Assembly: GCF_018614055.1 (NCBI RefSeq)
Contig: NZ_JAGGPB010000036.1
Span: forward strand, 43,171-107,170
From: Streptomyces sp. ISL-98
GTDB lineage: Bacteria > Actinomycetota > Actinomycetes > Streptomycetales > Streptomycetaceae
DNA length: 64,000 nt
Direction of reading: 5' to 3'
Shown: positions 1 through 7,689 of the stretch, one piece after another
How the letters are laid out: every line of letters begins with the position of its first letter
Numbering within the stretch: position 1 is the stretch's first letter
Notes under the pieces: model-generated
The model's database searches: none
Told to the model about the DNA's origin: nothing
Seen by the model: only the letters and a program-made list of their open reading frames with translations
Program-made: the position numbers and the translations under genes

Positions 1-861
1 GCCGCCGAGCCCGACGACGGGACGGTCCGGGAAGACGGCGTCGTCGACGATGCACGATATGCCGTTGGCGAGGAAGTTACGGGCGGAGAAGCCGCAGGTG
101 CGGCGGGCGAGCCGGTACTGGGCCTCGGACTGGTCGTTCCAGCCGGACTGGGGGTCGGCGAACCCGGAGCAGACCCATTCGCGTACGTCGTCGAGGCTGA
201 TGTGCGCGGTCGGCACGCGGCGGTGCTGTGCCCAGTACTTGGCGACGGTCGTCTTGCCCGCGCCGGCCGGCCCGATGAGCAGCACGGCCAGCGTCGTACT
301 GCCGGTGTCGGTGGGCGCGGCGGCCGGCGGCGGCGCCGGAAGCGCGACGGGCCCGCCGGGCGGCAGCTGAATGTGCCCGGTGGTGTCCCGGGGCGGCGCC
401 CCCTGAACATGTTGCGAAGCGGACCCGCCCCAGCCGGAACCCTGGGCATGCCCTTGCGCGCCACCGCCAAGGCCCGCCCCGGAACCGTGCGTGGCCTGTG
501 GGGCGTGGGGTGCGTGAGGCGCCTGTGGAGGCGCAGGGGGGCCGCCGGGGTGCGGGGCACCGTGGGCCGCTCCCGGGGTCTGCGGGGGGCCCTGGGGCGC
601 CGGTGGCCCGTCGGAGTGTGGGGCACCGTAAGCGGGATGCGAGGCGCCTGAGGCGGCACCGGAGACCTGCGGGGAGCCCTGCGGCGCCGGTGGTCCGGCG
701 GGGTGCGGCGTGCCGGGAGCGCCGTGCTGGGCGCCGGAGATGGCTTCCGGGGCCTGGGGGTGTCCTTGGGGTGCCGGCCCTGTGGCGTGCTGGGTGGGCT
801 GGGCCCATGCGGTGCCGGGCTGGTGGGGTGGTGGCAGCGGAGCCCCCACTGCGTGCTGCAT
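1..861 (-). CDS. Pro/Gly-rich ATP-binding (P-loop) protein, 3' end outside window
   Basis: The reading frame runs off the left edge, so about 287 codons are visible and the C-terminus is missing. The first ~180 residues are low-complexity Pro/Gly/Ala/His/Gln sequence with repeated PPAPQG units. They are followed by a clear Walker A loop, GPAGAGKTTVAKYW, and then HISLDDVREWVC and SARNFLANGISCIVDD, which resemble the AAA/zeta-toxin/adenylate-kinase-like NTPase fold. An ATG at 861..859 is the only good start after an upstream stop in frame; a GGAG lies about 10 nt upstream. It follows the aroQ terminator hairpin on the same strand, so it is probably its own unit. NTP binding or kinase activity is inferred from the loop; the substrate is unknown. 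Confidence 0.75.
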   Translation of the reverse strand, partial: MQHAVGAPLPPPHQPGTAWAQPTQHATGPAPQGHPQAPEAISGAQHGAPGTPHPAGPPAPQGSPQVSGAASGASHPAYGAPHSDGPPAPQGPPQTPGAAHGAPHPGGPPAPPQAPHAPHAPQATHGSGAGLGGGAQGHAQGSGWGGSASQHVQGAPPRDTTGHIQLPPGGPVALPAPPPAAAPTDTGSTTLAVLLIGPAGAGKTTVAKYWAQHRRVPTAHISLDDVREWVCSGFADPQSGWNDQSEAQYRLARRTCGFSARNFLANGISCIVDDAVFPDRPVVGLGG

Positions 862-936
862 CCGGTGCCACTCCGTCTCGTACAGGCGACTCGTGCTGGG
901 CGGCCAGGGCGGACCGGGCCTACCGAACGGTACCTT

Positions 937-966
937 CCCCGCCCGCCCTACTGTGAACGGGCGGGG
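937..966 (-). terminator. Terminator of the aroC-K-B-Q operon
   Basis: A perfect 9-bp GC stem (937-945 with 958-966) and 12-nt loop lie just past the aroQ stop codon. There is no U-run, as is common in Streptomyces. Confidence 0.6.
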
Positions 967-984
967 ACGGTCCAGAGTGCCCTG

Positions 985-1425
985 TCAGCCGTCGAGTTCG
1001 TCGGCGAGGGCGCGCAGCGCGAGCCGGTACGAGCCGATGCCGAAGCCCGCGATCGTGCCGCTGGCGACGGCCGCGACCACCGAGGTGTGCCGGAATTCCT
1101 CGCGTGTGTACGGGTTCGAGATGTGCACCTCGATCAGCGGAGCGGTGCGCTGGGCCGCCGCGTCCCTCATCCCGTACGAATAATGCGTGAACGCACCGGG
1201 GTTGAGAACGACCGGAATTGACCCGTCCGCGGCCTCGTGGAGCCAGCGGATCATCTGGCCCTCGTCGTTCGTCTCGCGTACGTCGACGTCGAAGCCGAGC
1301 TCCTTGCCGAGCCGCCCGCACTCCTCGACGAGCCCGGCGTACGAAGTCGCCCCGTACACATCGGGTTCCCGCGAGCCGAGCCTGCCGAGGTTGGGCCCGT
1401 TGAGGACCAGGACCCGTCGCGTCAC
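985..1425 (-). CDS. aroQ: 3-dehydroquinate dehydratase, type II
   Basis: Dehydrates 3-dehydroquinate to 3-dehydroshikimate, the third step of the shikimate pathway, in the cytosol. The 146-residue product has the type II signature from its start: VLNGPNLGRLGSREPDVYG holds the catalytic Tyr, then NPGAFTHYSYGMRDA (active-site Asn) and EVHISNPYTREEFRH (catalytic His region). The length matches the small dodecameric type II family. The GTG start at 1425..1423 overlaps the aroB stop by four bases (GTGA), so translation is probably coupled. It is the last gene of the aroC-aroK-aroB-aroQ unit and is followed by a hairpin. Confidence 0.96.
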   Translation of the reverse strand: MTRRVLVLNGPNLGRLGSREPDVYGATSYAGLVEECGRLGKELGFDVDVRETNDEGQMIRWLHEAADGSIPVVLNPGAFTHYSYGMRDAAAQRTAPLIEVHISNPYTREEFRHTSVVAAVASGTIAGFGIGSYRLALRALADELDG

Positions 1426-2516
1426 TTGGACACCTCGCCGTACGCGGCCAGCAGCACCGCCGGGTCGGGGCCTTCCAGCACGGTCGGCTTGGCGAGGCCG
1501 TCGAGGACGATGAAGCGCAGCAGGTTGCCGCGGGACTTCTTGTCGACCTTCATGGTCTCCAGCAGCTTGGGCCACTGGTCGCCGCGGTAGGTGAGCGGCA
1601 GCCCGACGGACTCGAGCACGGCTCGGTGCCGGTCGGCTGTCGAGTCGTCAAGCCGGCCCGCCAGACGGCCCAGTTCGGCGGCGAAGACCATGCCGATGGA
1701 AACGGCCGCGCCGTGGCGCCAGTTGTAGCGCTCGTTCTTCTCGATGGCGTGCGCGAGCGTGTGACCGTAATTGAGGATCTCGCGCAGACCCGATTCCTTC
1801 AGGTCGCTCGACACGACGTCGGCCTTGACCCGGATGGCGCGCTCGATCAGCTCGGCGGTGCGCGGCCCCTCGGGCGTACGGGCCGCCACCGGGTCCTCCT
1901 CGATCAGGTCGAGGATCACCGGGTCGGCGATGAAGCCCGCCTTGATGATCTCGGCGAGGCCGCTGATGTAGTCGTTGACCGGCAGCGAGTCCAGCGCCGC
2001 CAGGTCGCAGAGAACACCGGCGGGCGGGTGGAAGGCGCCGACGAGGTTCTTGCCCTCGGCGGTGTTGATACCGGTCTTGCCGCCGACCGCCGCGTCGACC
2101 ATGCCGAGCACGGTCGTCGGTACGGCGATCCAGCGCACCCCGCGCAGCCAAGTGGCGGCGACGAATCCGGCCACATCGGTGGTGGCTCCGCCGCCGACGC
2201 CCACGATGACGTCGGTGCGTGTGAAGTTGGTCTGGCCGAGCGCCTTCCAGCAGTACGCCGCGACCTCGACGGTCTTGGACTCCTCGGCATTGGGCAGCTG
2301 GATGGCGATGGCTTCGTAACCCTGGCTCGCGAGGTCCTCGCGGATCGCCTCACCCGTGCCGGCGAGTGCCTCGGGGTGCAGGACGGCCACGCGCTGGGCC
2401 CGTTCGCCGATCAGCCCGGGGAGCTCACCGAGGAGCTGCCGGCCGACCAGCACCTCGTACGGCGCAGCGCCCTCGCTGCCGCCGACCTGGATACGGGTGG
2501 GTGCCTGCTCGGTCAT
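1422..2516 (-). CDS. aroB: 3-dehydroquinate synthase
   Basis: Converts DAHP to 3-dehydroquinate using NAD and a divalent metal; second step of the shikimate pathway. The 364-residue protein shows the NAD/phosphate-binding GVGGGATTDVAGFVAATWLR, the conserved AAVGGKTGINTAEGKNLVG, and the metal-binding NYGHTLAHAIEK near residue 260. An in-frame extension to 2645 runs through aroK and is not needed: the ATG at 2516 overlaps the aroK stop as ATGA and starts MTEQAPTRI, giving the usual family length. It is sandwiched between aroK and aroQ with 4-base overlaps on both sides. Confidence 0.97.
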   Translation of the reverse strand: MTEQAPTRIQVGGSEGAAPYEVLVGRQLLGELPGLIGERAQRVAVLHPEALAGTGEAIREDLASQGYEAIAIQLPNAEESKTVEVAAYCWKALGQTNFTRTDVIVGVGGGATTDVAGFVAATWLRGVRWIAVPTTVLGMVDAAVGGKTGINTAEGKNLVGAFHPPAGVLCDLAALDSLPVNDYISGLAEIIKAGFIADPVILDLIEEDPVAARTPEGPRTAELIERAIRVKADVVSSDLKESGLREILNYGHTLAHAIEKNERYNWRHGAAVSIGMVFAAELGRLAGRLDDSTADRHRAVLESVGLPLTYRGDQWPKLLETMKVDKKSRGNLLRFIVLDGLAKPTVLEGPDPAVLLAAYGEVSK

Positions 2517-3028
2517 ACGTCCTTCAGCTCCAGTGCGTCGAGGACCGCCTGTGCGACCTCTTCGGGGGTGCGGTCGTCGGTGTCGACGACCGCGGTGGCC
2601 ACCTCGGTGTAGAGGTGACGGCGTGCTTCCATCAGCTGCTTCCACTGCTGGCGCGGGTTGACGGCCAGCAGAGGGCGTGCGGTGTTCAGCCCGACGCGCT
2701 TGATCGCTTCGCCCACGCTGATGGAGAGGTAGACGACGCGCTCTCCGGCCAGCGCGGTCCGCGTGCCCTCGTCGAGGACCGCGCCGCCGCCGAGCGCAAG
2801 GACGCCCGTGTGCTCGGCGAGCGCCGCCTTCACGGCCTCCCGCTCCAGCTCACGGAAGCGCGCCTCGCCCTCCTCGACGAAGATGTCGGAGATCTCCCGG
2901 CCCTCGGCCGCGACGATGTCCGCGTCGCTGTCGCGGTACTCCGTACCGAGCCGCTCGGCGAGCAGCTCGCCCACGGTGGACTTGCCGACCCCCATGGGCC
3001 CGACGAGGACGACCAGCGGGCCGGTCAC
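2513..3028 (-). CDS. aroK: Shikimate kinase
   Basis: Phosphorylates shikimate at O3 with ATP. The 171-residue protein opens with the P-loop VVLVGPMGVGKSTVGELLA, followed by the shikimate-binding D in EYRDSDADIV, the FR of EARFRELE, the Walker-B-like LALGGGAVL and the lid Arg in LNTARPLLAVN. The GTG start at 3028..3026 overlaps the stop of aroC by four bases; its own stop overlaps aroB. Compact chains of this kind are usual for actinobacterial aro genes. Confidence 0.97.
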   Translation of the reverse strand: MTGPLVVLVGPMGVGKSTVGELLAERLGTEYRDSDADIVAAEGREISDIFVEEGEARFRELEREAVKAALAEHTGVLALGGGAVLDEGTRTALAGERVVYLSISVGEAIKRVGLNTARPLLAVNPRQQWKQLMEARRHLYTEVATAVVDTDDRTPEEVAQAVLDALELKDV

Positions 3029-4209
3029 CGTACGACCAGGTTGTCGAGGTACGACTGCACGTTGCGCCGGGTCTCACCGACGCTGTCGCCGCCGAACTTC
3101 TCCGCGACCGCGTCCGCGAGGACCAGCGCGACCATCGCCTCGGCCACGATCCCGGCGGCGGGCACGGCGCACACGTCGGAGCGCTGGTGGTGCGCGGCGG
3201 CGACCTCGCCGGTGACGACGTCGATGGTGGCGAGCGCGCGCGGCACGGTCGCGATGGGCTTCATCGCCGCCCGTACGCGCAGCAGTTCACCGGTGGACAT
3301 GCCGCCCTCGGTGCCGCCGGCCCGCCCGGTGGTGCGGCGTACGCCGTCCTCGGTGGGGACGATCTCGTCGTGCGCCTTGGAACCCGGCACCCGGGCCAGG
3401 TCGAAGCCGTCGCCGACCTCGACGCCCTTGATGGCCTGGATGCCCATGAGGGCGGCGGCCAGCCGGGCATCGAGCCTGCGGTCCCAGTGCACGAACGACC
3501 CCAGTCCGACGGGCACGTTGTACGCGAGCACCTCGACGACGCCACCGAGGGTGTCGCCGTCCTTGTGGGCCTGGTCGATCTCCGCGACCATCGCCTTCGA
3601 CGCGTCCGCGTCCAGGCAGCGCACCGGGTCCTCGTCCAGCCGCGCCTCGTCCGCGGGCACGGGCAGCACACCGTACGGCGCCTTGGCGGCGGCCAGCTCC
3701 ACGACATGCGACACGATCTCGACACCGGTGGTCTGCTTCAGGTACGAACGGGCCACCGTGCCCAGCGCGACCCGCGCCGCGGTCTCCCGCGCGCTCGCCC
3801 GCTCCAGCACCGGCCGCGCCTCGTCCAGCGCGTACTTCTGCATGCCCGCGAGGTCGGCGTGGCCGGGGCGCGGGCGGGTCAGCGGGGCGTTACGGGCCAG
3901 CTTGGCGAGCTCGTCGGGGTCGACCGGGTCGGCCGACATGACCTGCTCCCACTTGGGCCACTCCGTGTTGCCCACCATGATCGCGACGGGGCCGCCCATG
4001 GTCAGCCCGTGGCGTACGCCGCCGAGGAAGGTGACCTCGTCCTTCTCGAACTTCATGCGCGCACCGCGCCCGTAGCCGAGCCGCCGCCGGGCGAGCGCGT
4101 CCGCCACCATCTCCGTGGTGATGGGGACGCCGGAGGGAAGACCCTCCAGCGTCGCGACGAGTGCGGGTCCGTGGGACTCCCCCGCCGTCAGCCAACGCAA
4201 CCTGCTCAA
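3025..4209 (-). CDS. aroC: Chorismate synthase
   Basis: Makes chorismate from EPSP using reduced FMN, the last common step toward aromatic amino acids, folate and menaquinone. The 394-residue product has the expected LRWLTAGESHGPALVATLEG N-terminus, GRGARMKFEKDEV, RPRPGHADLAGMQKY and the C-terminal ATIDVVTGEVAAAHHQRSD. The start codon is TTG (4209..4207), chosen because GAGGAG sits five bases upstream and MSRLRWLT aligns with the family start. First gene of the coupled aroC-K-B-Q run. The EPSP synthase gene is not in this window. Confidence 0.97.
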   Translation of the reverse strand: MSRLRWLTAGESHGPALVATLEGLPSGVPITTEMVADALARRRLGYGRGARMKFEKDEVTFLGGVRHGLTMGGPVAIMVGNTEWPKWEQVMSADPVDPDELAKLARNAPLTRPRPGHADLAGMQKYALDEARPVLERASARETAARVALGTVARSYLKQTTGVEIVSHVVELAAAKAPYGVLPVPADEARLDEDPVRCLDADASKAMVAEIDQAHKDGDTLGGVVEVLAYNVPVGLGSFVHWDRRLDARLAAALMGIQAIKGVEVGDGFDLARVPGSKAHDEIVPTEDGVRRTTGRAGGTEGGMSTGELLRVRAAMKPIATVPRALATIDVVTGEVAAAHHQRSDVCAVPAAGIVAEAMVALVLADAVAEKFGGDSVGETRRNVQSYLDNLVVR

Positions 4210-4345
4210 CGGTGCTCCTCGATGCTCGCGCCTGGGTCTGAATCGGCGCGGCCGGGTGCGCGGCCCTGGCCCGCCACCACTGATCCTCCCACGACCGGGC
4301 CCCGATCCGGCCGCCGGTCCAGCAATCGGACGACGTCAGCCGACG

Positions 4346-4612
4346 TCAGCGCCGGTCGCCGTCGACGGGTGCGTACGAGCCGAGGTAGTCGGCGCCGCGT
4401 CCCTGGCCGTGCTGCGCGGCGGCGTGGACGGGCCGCCCGGCGCGCACCGCACGCCGGTACTCGATCTTCCGCTTGATCTTCACGGCCCAGCTCACGAGGA
4501 CCACGACCACGACCAGCACAATGAACGTGATCTGGACCCAGTCGGGCATGAAGGTCAGCAGACCGTCCAGAATCTTGCTGGCGCCGGAGGCTTGTGGCAG
4601 GCCGGATTCCAT
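4346..4612 (-). CDS. Small single-span membrane protein
   Basis: 88 residues. A short N-terminal stretch (MESGLPQASGASKILDGLL) precedes one hydrophobic span at about residues 27-46 (ITFIVLVVVVVLVSWAV), then a basic juxtamembrane KIKRKIEYRRAVRAGR and a polar tail ending in DGDRR. The pattern predicts an N-out/C-in anchored protein. It lies between aroE and aroC on the same strand, 37 bp after the aroE stop, so it may be cotranscribed with aroE. I do not recognise a named domain and propose no function. Confidence 0.75.
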   Translation of the reverse strand: MESGLPQASGASKILDGLLTFMPDWVQITFIVLVVVVVLVSWAVKIKRKIEYRRAVRAGRPVHAAAQHGQGRGADYLGSYAPVDGDRR

Positions 4613-4649
4613 GGATGTTCTCCCCCTCGGGTGTTTCGACCGGCAGACC

Positions 4650-5492
4650 CTATCGGGCGGCCAGCGCCTGCTCCCCGGCCCCCCTCATGACGGCGAGCGG
4701 CGCGGCGGCGCAGCCCGTCATCTGCTCCACCTGGAGCACGGCCTGATGCACGAGCAGGTCGAGCCCGCCGACGACCGAGCCGCCGTGCGCCGACCAGGCG
4801 GCCGCGAGCGCGGTCGGCCATGGCTCGTACAGCACGTCGAAGAGCGTGCCGGGCCGCTCGGGCACGGCCTCGGCGAGGGCATCGGTGGTGCCGGCCGGGG
4901 TGGTCGCGATGACGAGCGGCGCGTCGAACGCCCGCTCCGCCTCCGCCCAGTCGGCGATGCGCACGTCGACCCCGAGCCGCTCGCCCCACTGCCGCATCTC
5001 GTTGCCGCGGGCCGCAGTGCGCACGTACGCGGTGACCGGGCCCGTACACAGCCGGGAGAGCGCGGCGAGCGCCGACGAGGCGGTGGCCCCGGCGCCGAGG
5101 ACGGCTGCGGAGCCGACCTTCTCGACGCCGCGCTCGCGCAGGGCGGCGATCATGCCGGGGATATCGGTGTTGTCCCCGATGCGTCGGCCCTCCTCGGTGA
5201 CGACGACCGTGTTCACCGCCTCGACGGAAGCCGCCGTGTCGCTGATCTCGTCGAGCAGCGGGATGACGGCGCGCTTGAGCGGCATGGTCAGCGAGAGGCC
5301 GGCCCAGGACGCGTCGACCTTCTCGAAGAAGCGGGGCAGGGCGGCCTCGTCCACCTCGAAGCGGTCGTACGACCAGTTGGTCAGGCCCAGTTCCTCGTAT
5401 GCGGCGCGGTGCAGGACGGGTGAGAGCGAGTGGGCGATGGGCGACCCGAGTACGGCCGCCCGGCGTGCCTCAGTCACTTCCCTGGCTTTCAT
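4650..5492 (-). CDS. aroE: Shikimate dehydrogenase
   Basis: NADP-dependent reduction of 3-dehydroshikimate to shikimate. The 280-residue protein carries the substrate site RRAAVLGSPIAHSLSPVLHR (SLS motif), the catalytic Lys/Asp region SLTMPLKRAVIPL, NTVV and DNTDIPGM, and a Rossmann AAVLGAGATASSALAAL. The ATG at 5492 has AAGGA about 8 nt upstream and lies inside the 3' end of mltG (23-base overlap). A GTG at 5477 (VTEARRAAVLG) preceded by AGGGA is an alternative and would leave an 8-base overlap. It completes the shikimate genes here, separated from aroC only by the 88-residue membrane protein. Confidence 0.95.
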   Translation of the reverse strand: MKAREVTEARRAAVLGSPIAHSLSPVLHRAAYEELGLTNWSYDRFEVDEAALPRFFEKVDASWAGLSLTMPLKRAVIPLLDEISDTAASVEAVNTVVVTEEGRRIGDNTDIPGMIAALRERGVEKVGSAAVLGAGATASSALAALSRLCTGPVTAYVRTAARGNEMRQWGERLGVDVRIADWAEAERAFDAPLVIATTPAGTTDALAEAVPERPGTLFDVLYEPWPTALAAAWSAHGGSVVGGLDLLVHQAVLQVEQMTGCAAAPLAVMRGAGEQALAAR

Positions 5493-7098
5493 TGAACTTG
5501 TCCTTCAGCTCCTGGAACTCGGAGTAGGTCTTGGCGAACTCCGTCTTGTGCTTACCGTCGGTCGCCACGAAGTACAGCCAGCCGTCCTTGGTCGGCTTCA
5601 GGGCGGCAGTCATCGCCGCGCTGCCCGGGTTGCCGATGGGCCCGGGGGTAAGGCCCTTCTGCGTGTATGTATTGTACGGGTCCTGATTGCTGTTGATCTC
5701 GGACTCGCTGATGTCGATTTTGCTCTGGCCCTTGAGGTAATTGAAGGCCGAGTCGAACTGCAGCAGCTGATTCGTCTGCGTATTGGTCGGCTTCAGGCGG
5801 TTGTAAATGACCTCGGCCATCTTGCGGAAGTCGTCGTCCGTCTTGCCTTCCGCCTGCACAAGGCTCGCGACCGTGATGAGCTGCAACGGAGATTCCAGGC
5901 CCAGCCTCTTGGCCTCCGCTTCGATGCCCTGGCTCGCATATTGCCCATTGGCCCGCGAGACCATTTCCTTGAGCACGGACTCGGGCGTCGACTTCTTGCC
6001 GACGTCGTAACGCGAGGGATACAGGAAACCTTCGAGCGGGTCCTTGATCTTCTCGTTGTCGTTGGCCCACTCGGGCAGTCCGAGTTCTTTGAACTCGGCC
6101 TTGGCGACGTCCTTGGTTGTACCGGGTTTGAGCTTCAGCTTCTCGTCGATGGCCTCGTAGACCTTCACGTTCCGCTGGCCCTCGATGATGACGAGGGCAT
6201 TCAGGTTCGCCGGATTGGCCATGAGCTCGACGGCCGCCTTCGCGGACATCTCCTTCTTCATCGGGTAGACGCCGGGCTGGATCGACTTGCCCTTGGGGTT
6301 GGCGGTCGCCGCGGAGACGAAGGCATCCGAGCTCTTGACCACACCCGCCTCGGTCAGGATGCCACCCATCTGTCCCAGTCCCGCGCCCTGGGGGATCTCG
6401 ACCTCGACGGAACCCGTGCCGCTGCCAGTGAAGTCGGCAGGCGCACCGAACTGCTCCTGCCAGAACTGATAGCCGAAGTAGGCGACGCCACCCCCTCCGC
6501 CCACCAGGACCAGCGCGACGAACAGGCACGCCGTGCCGTTGCGGCTCTTCTTCTTTTTGGTCTTTCCGCGGCGGTCGCCGCCCCGGCCCCGACGCGTCTC
6601 ACGCGAGTCGTCGTACCCGTCGTCATCGTCGTCGTCGTTGCCGCCCGCGAAGAAGGGGTGCTCCTCCGGACCTTCGAGGTCGGCGTCCCACTCGGGCTCC
6701 GGTGCCTGCTCCGGCACCGCGTGGCGCTGGTTCGGGGGCTGCGGCGGGGGGTATGCGTCCGGGGCGGCGTAGTAGTCGGGGTGCTCCGCGCCGCCGTAGG
6801 CGGGCTGCTGGCCGCTGTACGGGTCGGCGGGGTTCATGCCGTACGGCACGGCTCCCTGCTGCTGGCCCGTGTCCCAGCCGCCGTTGGCGTACTGCTGCTG
6901 GTCGTTGTACTGGGGCTGCTGCCCGCCGTAGTACGGCTGCTGCGGCTGCTGTTGCGGTTCCTGCTGGTAGTGCTGCGGCTGGCCGCCGTACGGACCCTGG
7001 CCCTGTACGGCCTGCTGTCCTGCCCATCCCTGGTCCCCGTACAACGGGTCCTCGGGATGCCACGGTTCGTGGCCTGCGCCCCGGCCGTACTCAGTCAT
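5470..7098 (-). CDS. mltG: Endolytic transglycosylase MltG (YceG-like) with long Gln/Tyr-rich N-terminus
   Basis: Cleaves nascent peptidoglycan strands at the membrane. The 542-residue protein has three parts. Residues 1-~170 are a cytoplasmic Q/G/Y/P-rich disordered region with an acidic run and a basic KTKKKKSRNG stop-transfer block. One membrane span follows (CLFVALVLVGGGGGVAYFGY). The rest is the extracellular YceG domain, with VEIPQGAGLGQMGGIL (LysM-like), LEGFLYPSRYDV and ASLVQAEGKTDDDFRKMAEVIYNRL carrying the catalytic Glu, and the closing PGPIGNPGSAAMTAAL. ATG at 7098 (MTEYGRG) is preferred over an upstream extension to 7191. Family members are often labelled aminodeoxychorismate lyase by old error; this one is not pabC, which lies at 55.1 kb. 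Several codons in 5.6-6.4 kb are less GC-rich than neighbours. Confidence 0.93.
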   Translation of the reverse strand: MTEYGRGAGHEPWHPEDPLYGDQGWAGQQAVQGQGPYGGQPQHYQQEPQQQPQQPYYGGQQPQYNDQQQYANGGWDTGQQQGAVPYGMNPADPYSGQQPAYGGAEHPDYYAAPDAYPPPQPPNQRHAVPEQAPEPEWDADLEGPEEHPFFAGGNDDDDDDGYDDSRETRRGRGGDRRGKTKKKKSRNGTACLFVALVLVGGGGGVAYFGYQFWQEQFGAPADFTGSGTGSVEVEIPQGAGLGQMGGILTEAGVVKSSDAFVSAATANPKGKSIQPGVYPMKKEMSAKAAVELMANPANLNALVIIEGQRNVKVYEAIDEKLKLKPGTTKDVAKAEFKELGLPEWANDNEKIKDPLEGFLYPSRYDVGKKSTPESVLKEMVSRANGQYASQGIEAEAKRLGLESPLQLITVASLVQAEGKTDDDFRKMAEVIYNRLKPTNTQTNQLLQFDSAFNYLKGQSKIDISESEINSNQDPYNTYTQKGLTPGPIGNPGSAAMTAALKPTKDGWLYFVATDGKHKTEFAKTYSEFQELKDKFNESQGSD

Positions 7099-7224
7099 GA
7101 AACCCCATAGTGTGCCGCGAGGCGGCGGCTGCGCGCGCGTGGGGCACGGCATCCGGTCCGCCTCTTCTTTGTGCGGCAGTTGTTCGAACACCGCCGCATC
7201 GCGCGGAACGTTACCGTATCGCGA

Positions 7225-7689
7225 TCAGACAACCACTTCGACGCCCTCGCCCGGGGGAATGCCTGAGACCCGTTCGGCCTCCAAAGCGTTCTGAAGAATG
7301 ACAATTGCGGCCGCTTGGTCGATCACAGAACGGCCCTTCTTGGACTTCACGCCCGAAGCGCGCAGTCCCTGACTGGCCGTCACTGTGGTCATCCTCTCGT
7401 CGACCAGTCGCACCGGAGTGGGTGCGATGCCGCGAGCGAGCTCCTGGGCGAAGACCCGGACCTTGGCCGCCGCCGGCCCCTCGCCCCCACTGAGGGAGCG
7501 AGGGAGGCCGACCACGACCTCGATCGGTTCGTACTCCTCGACGAGCTGCTTCAACCGCCGGTGGGCGGCCGGGACGTCACGTCCCGGCACGGTCTCCACC
7601 GGCGTGGCGAGGACCCCGTCGGGGTCGCACGAGGCGACCCCTATCCGGGCGTCCCCGACGTCGATCGCGAGGCGACGGCCGCGTCGCAT
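7225..7689 (-). CDS. ruvX: RuvX/YqgF-type Holliday junction resolvase-like nuclease
   Basis: RNase H-fold protein; family members act in pre-16S rRNA 5'-end maturation in E. coli and have been proposed as Holliday junction resolvases. The 154-residue product starts RRGRRLAIDVGDARIGVA, with the first metal Asp in the RNase H motif. It then has VVVGLPRSLSGGEG, LVDERMTTVTA (second acidic residue) and VIDQAAAIVILQNAL (third Asp). The ATG at 7689 overlaps the alaS stop by one base (TGATG), so the two are probably coupled; mltG follows after about 130 bp. A longer frame to 8337 lies inside alaS and is not used. Confidence 0.95.
   Translation of the reverse strand: MRRGRRLAIDVGDARIGVASCDPDGVLATPVETVPGRDVPAAHRRLKQLVEEYEPIEVVVGLPRSLSGGEGPAAAKVRVFAQELARGIAPTPVRLVDERMTTVTASQGLRASGVKSKKGRSVIDQAAAIVILQNALEAERVSGIPPGEGVEVVV

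Noticed and set aside
4846..7110. 754-codon plus-strand open frame opposite aroE/mltG
   Set aside because: Antisense shadow of well-supported genes; no conserved motifs, and very long shadow frames are expected at this GC.
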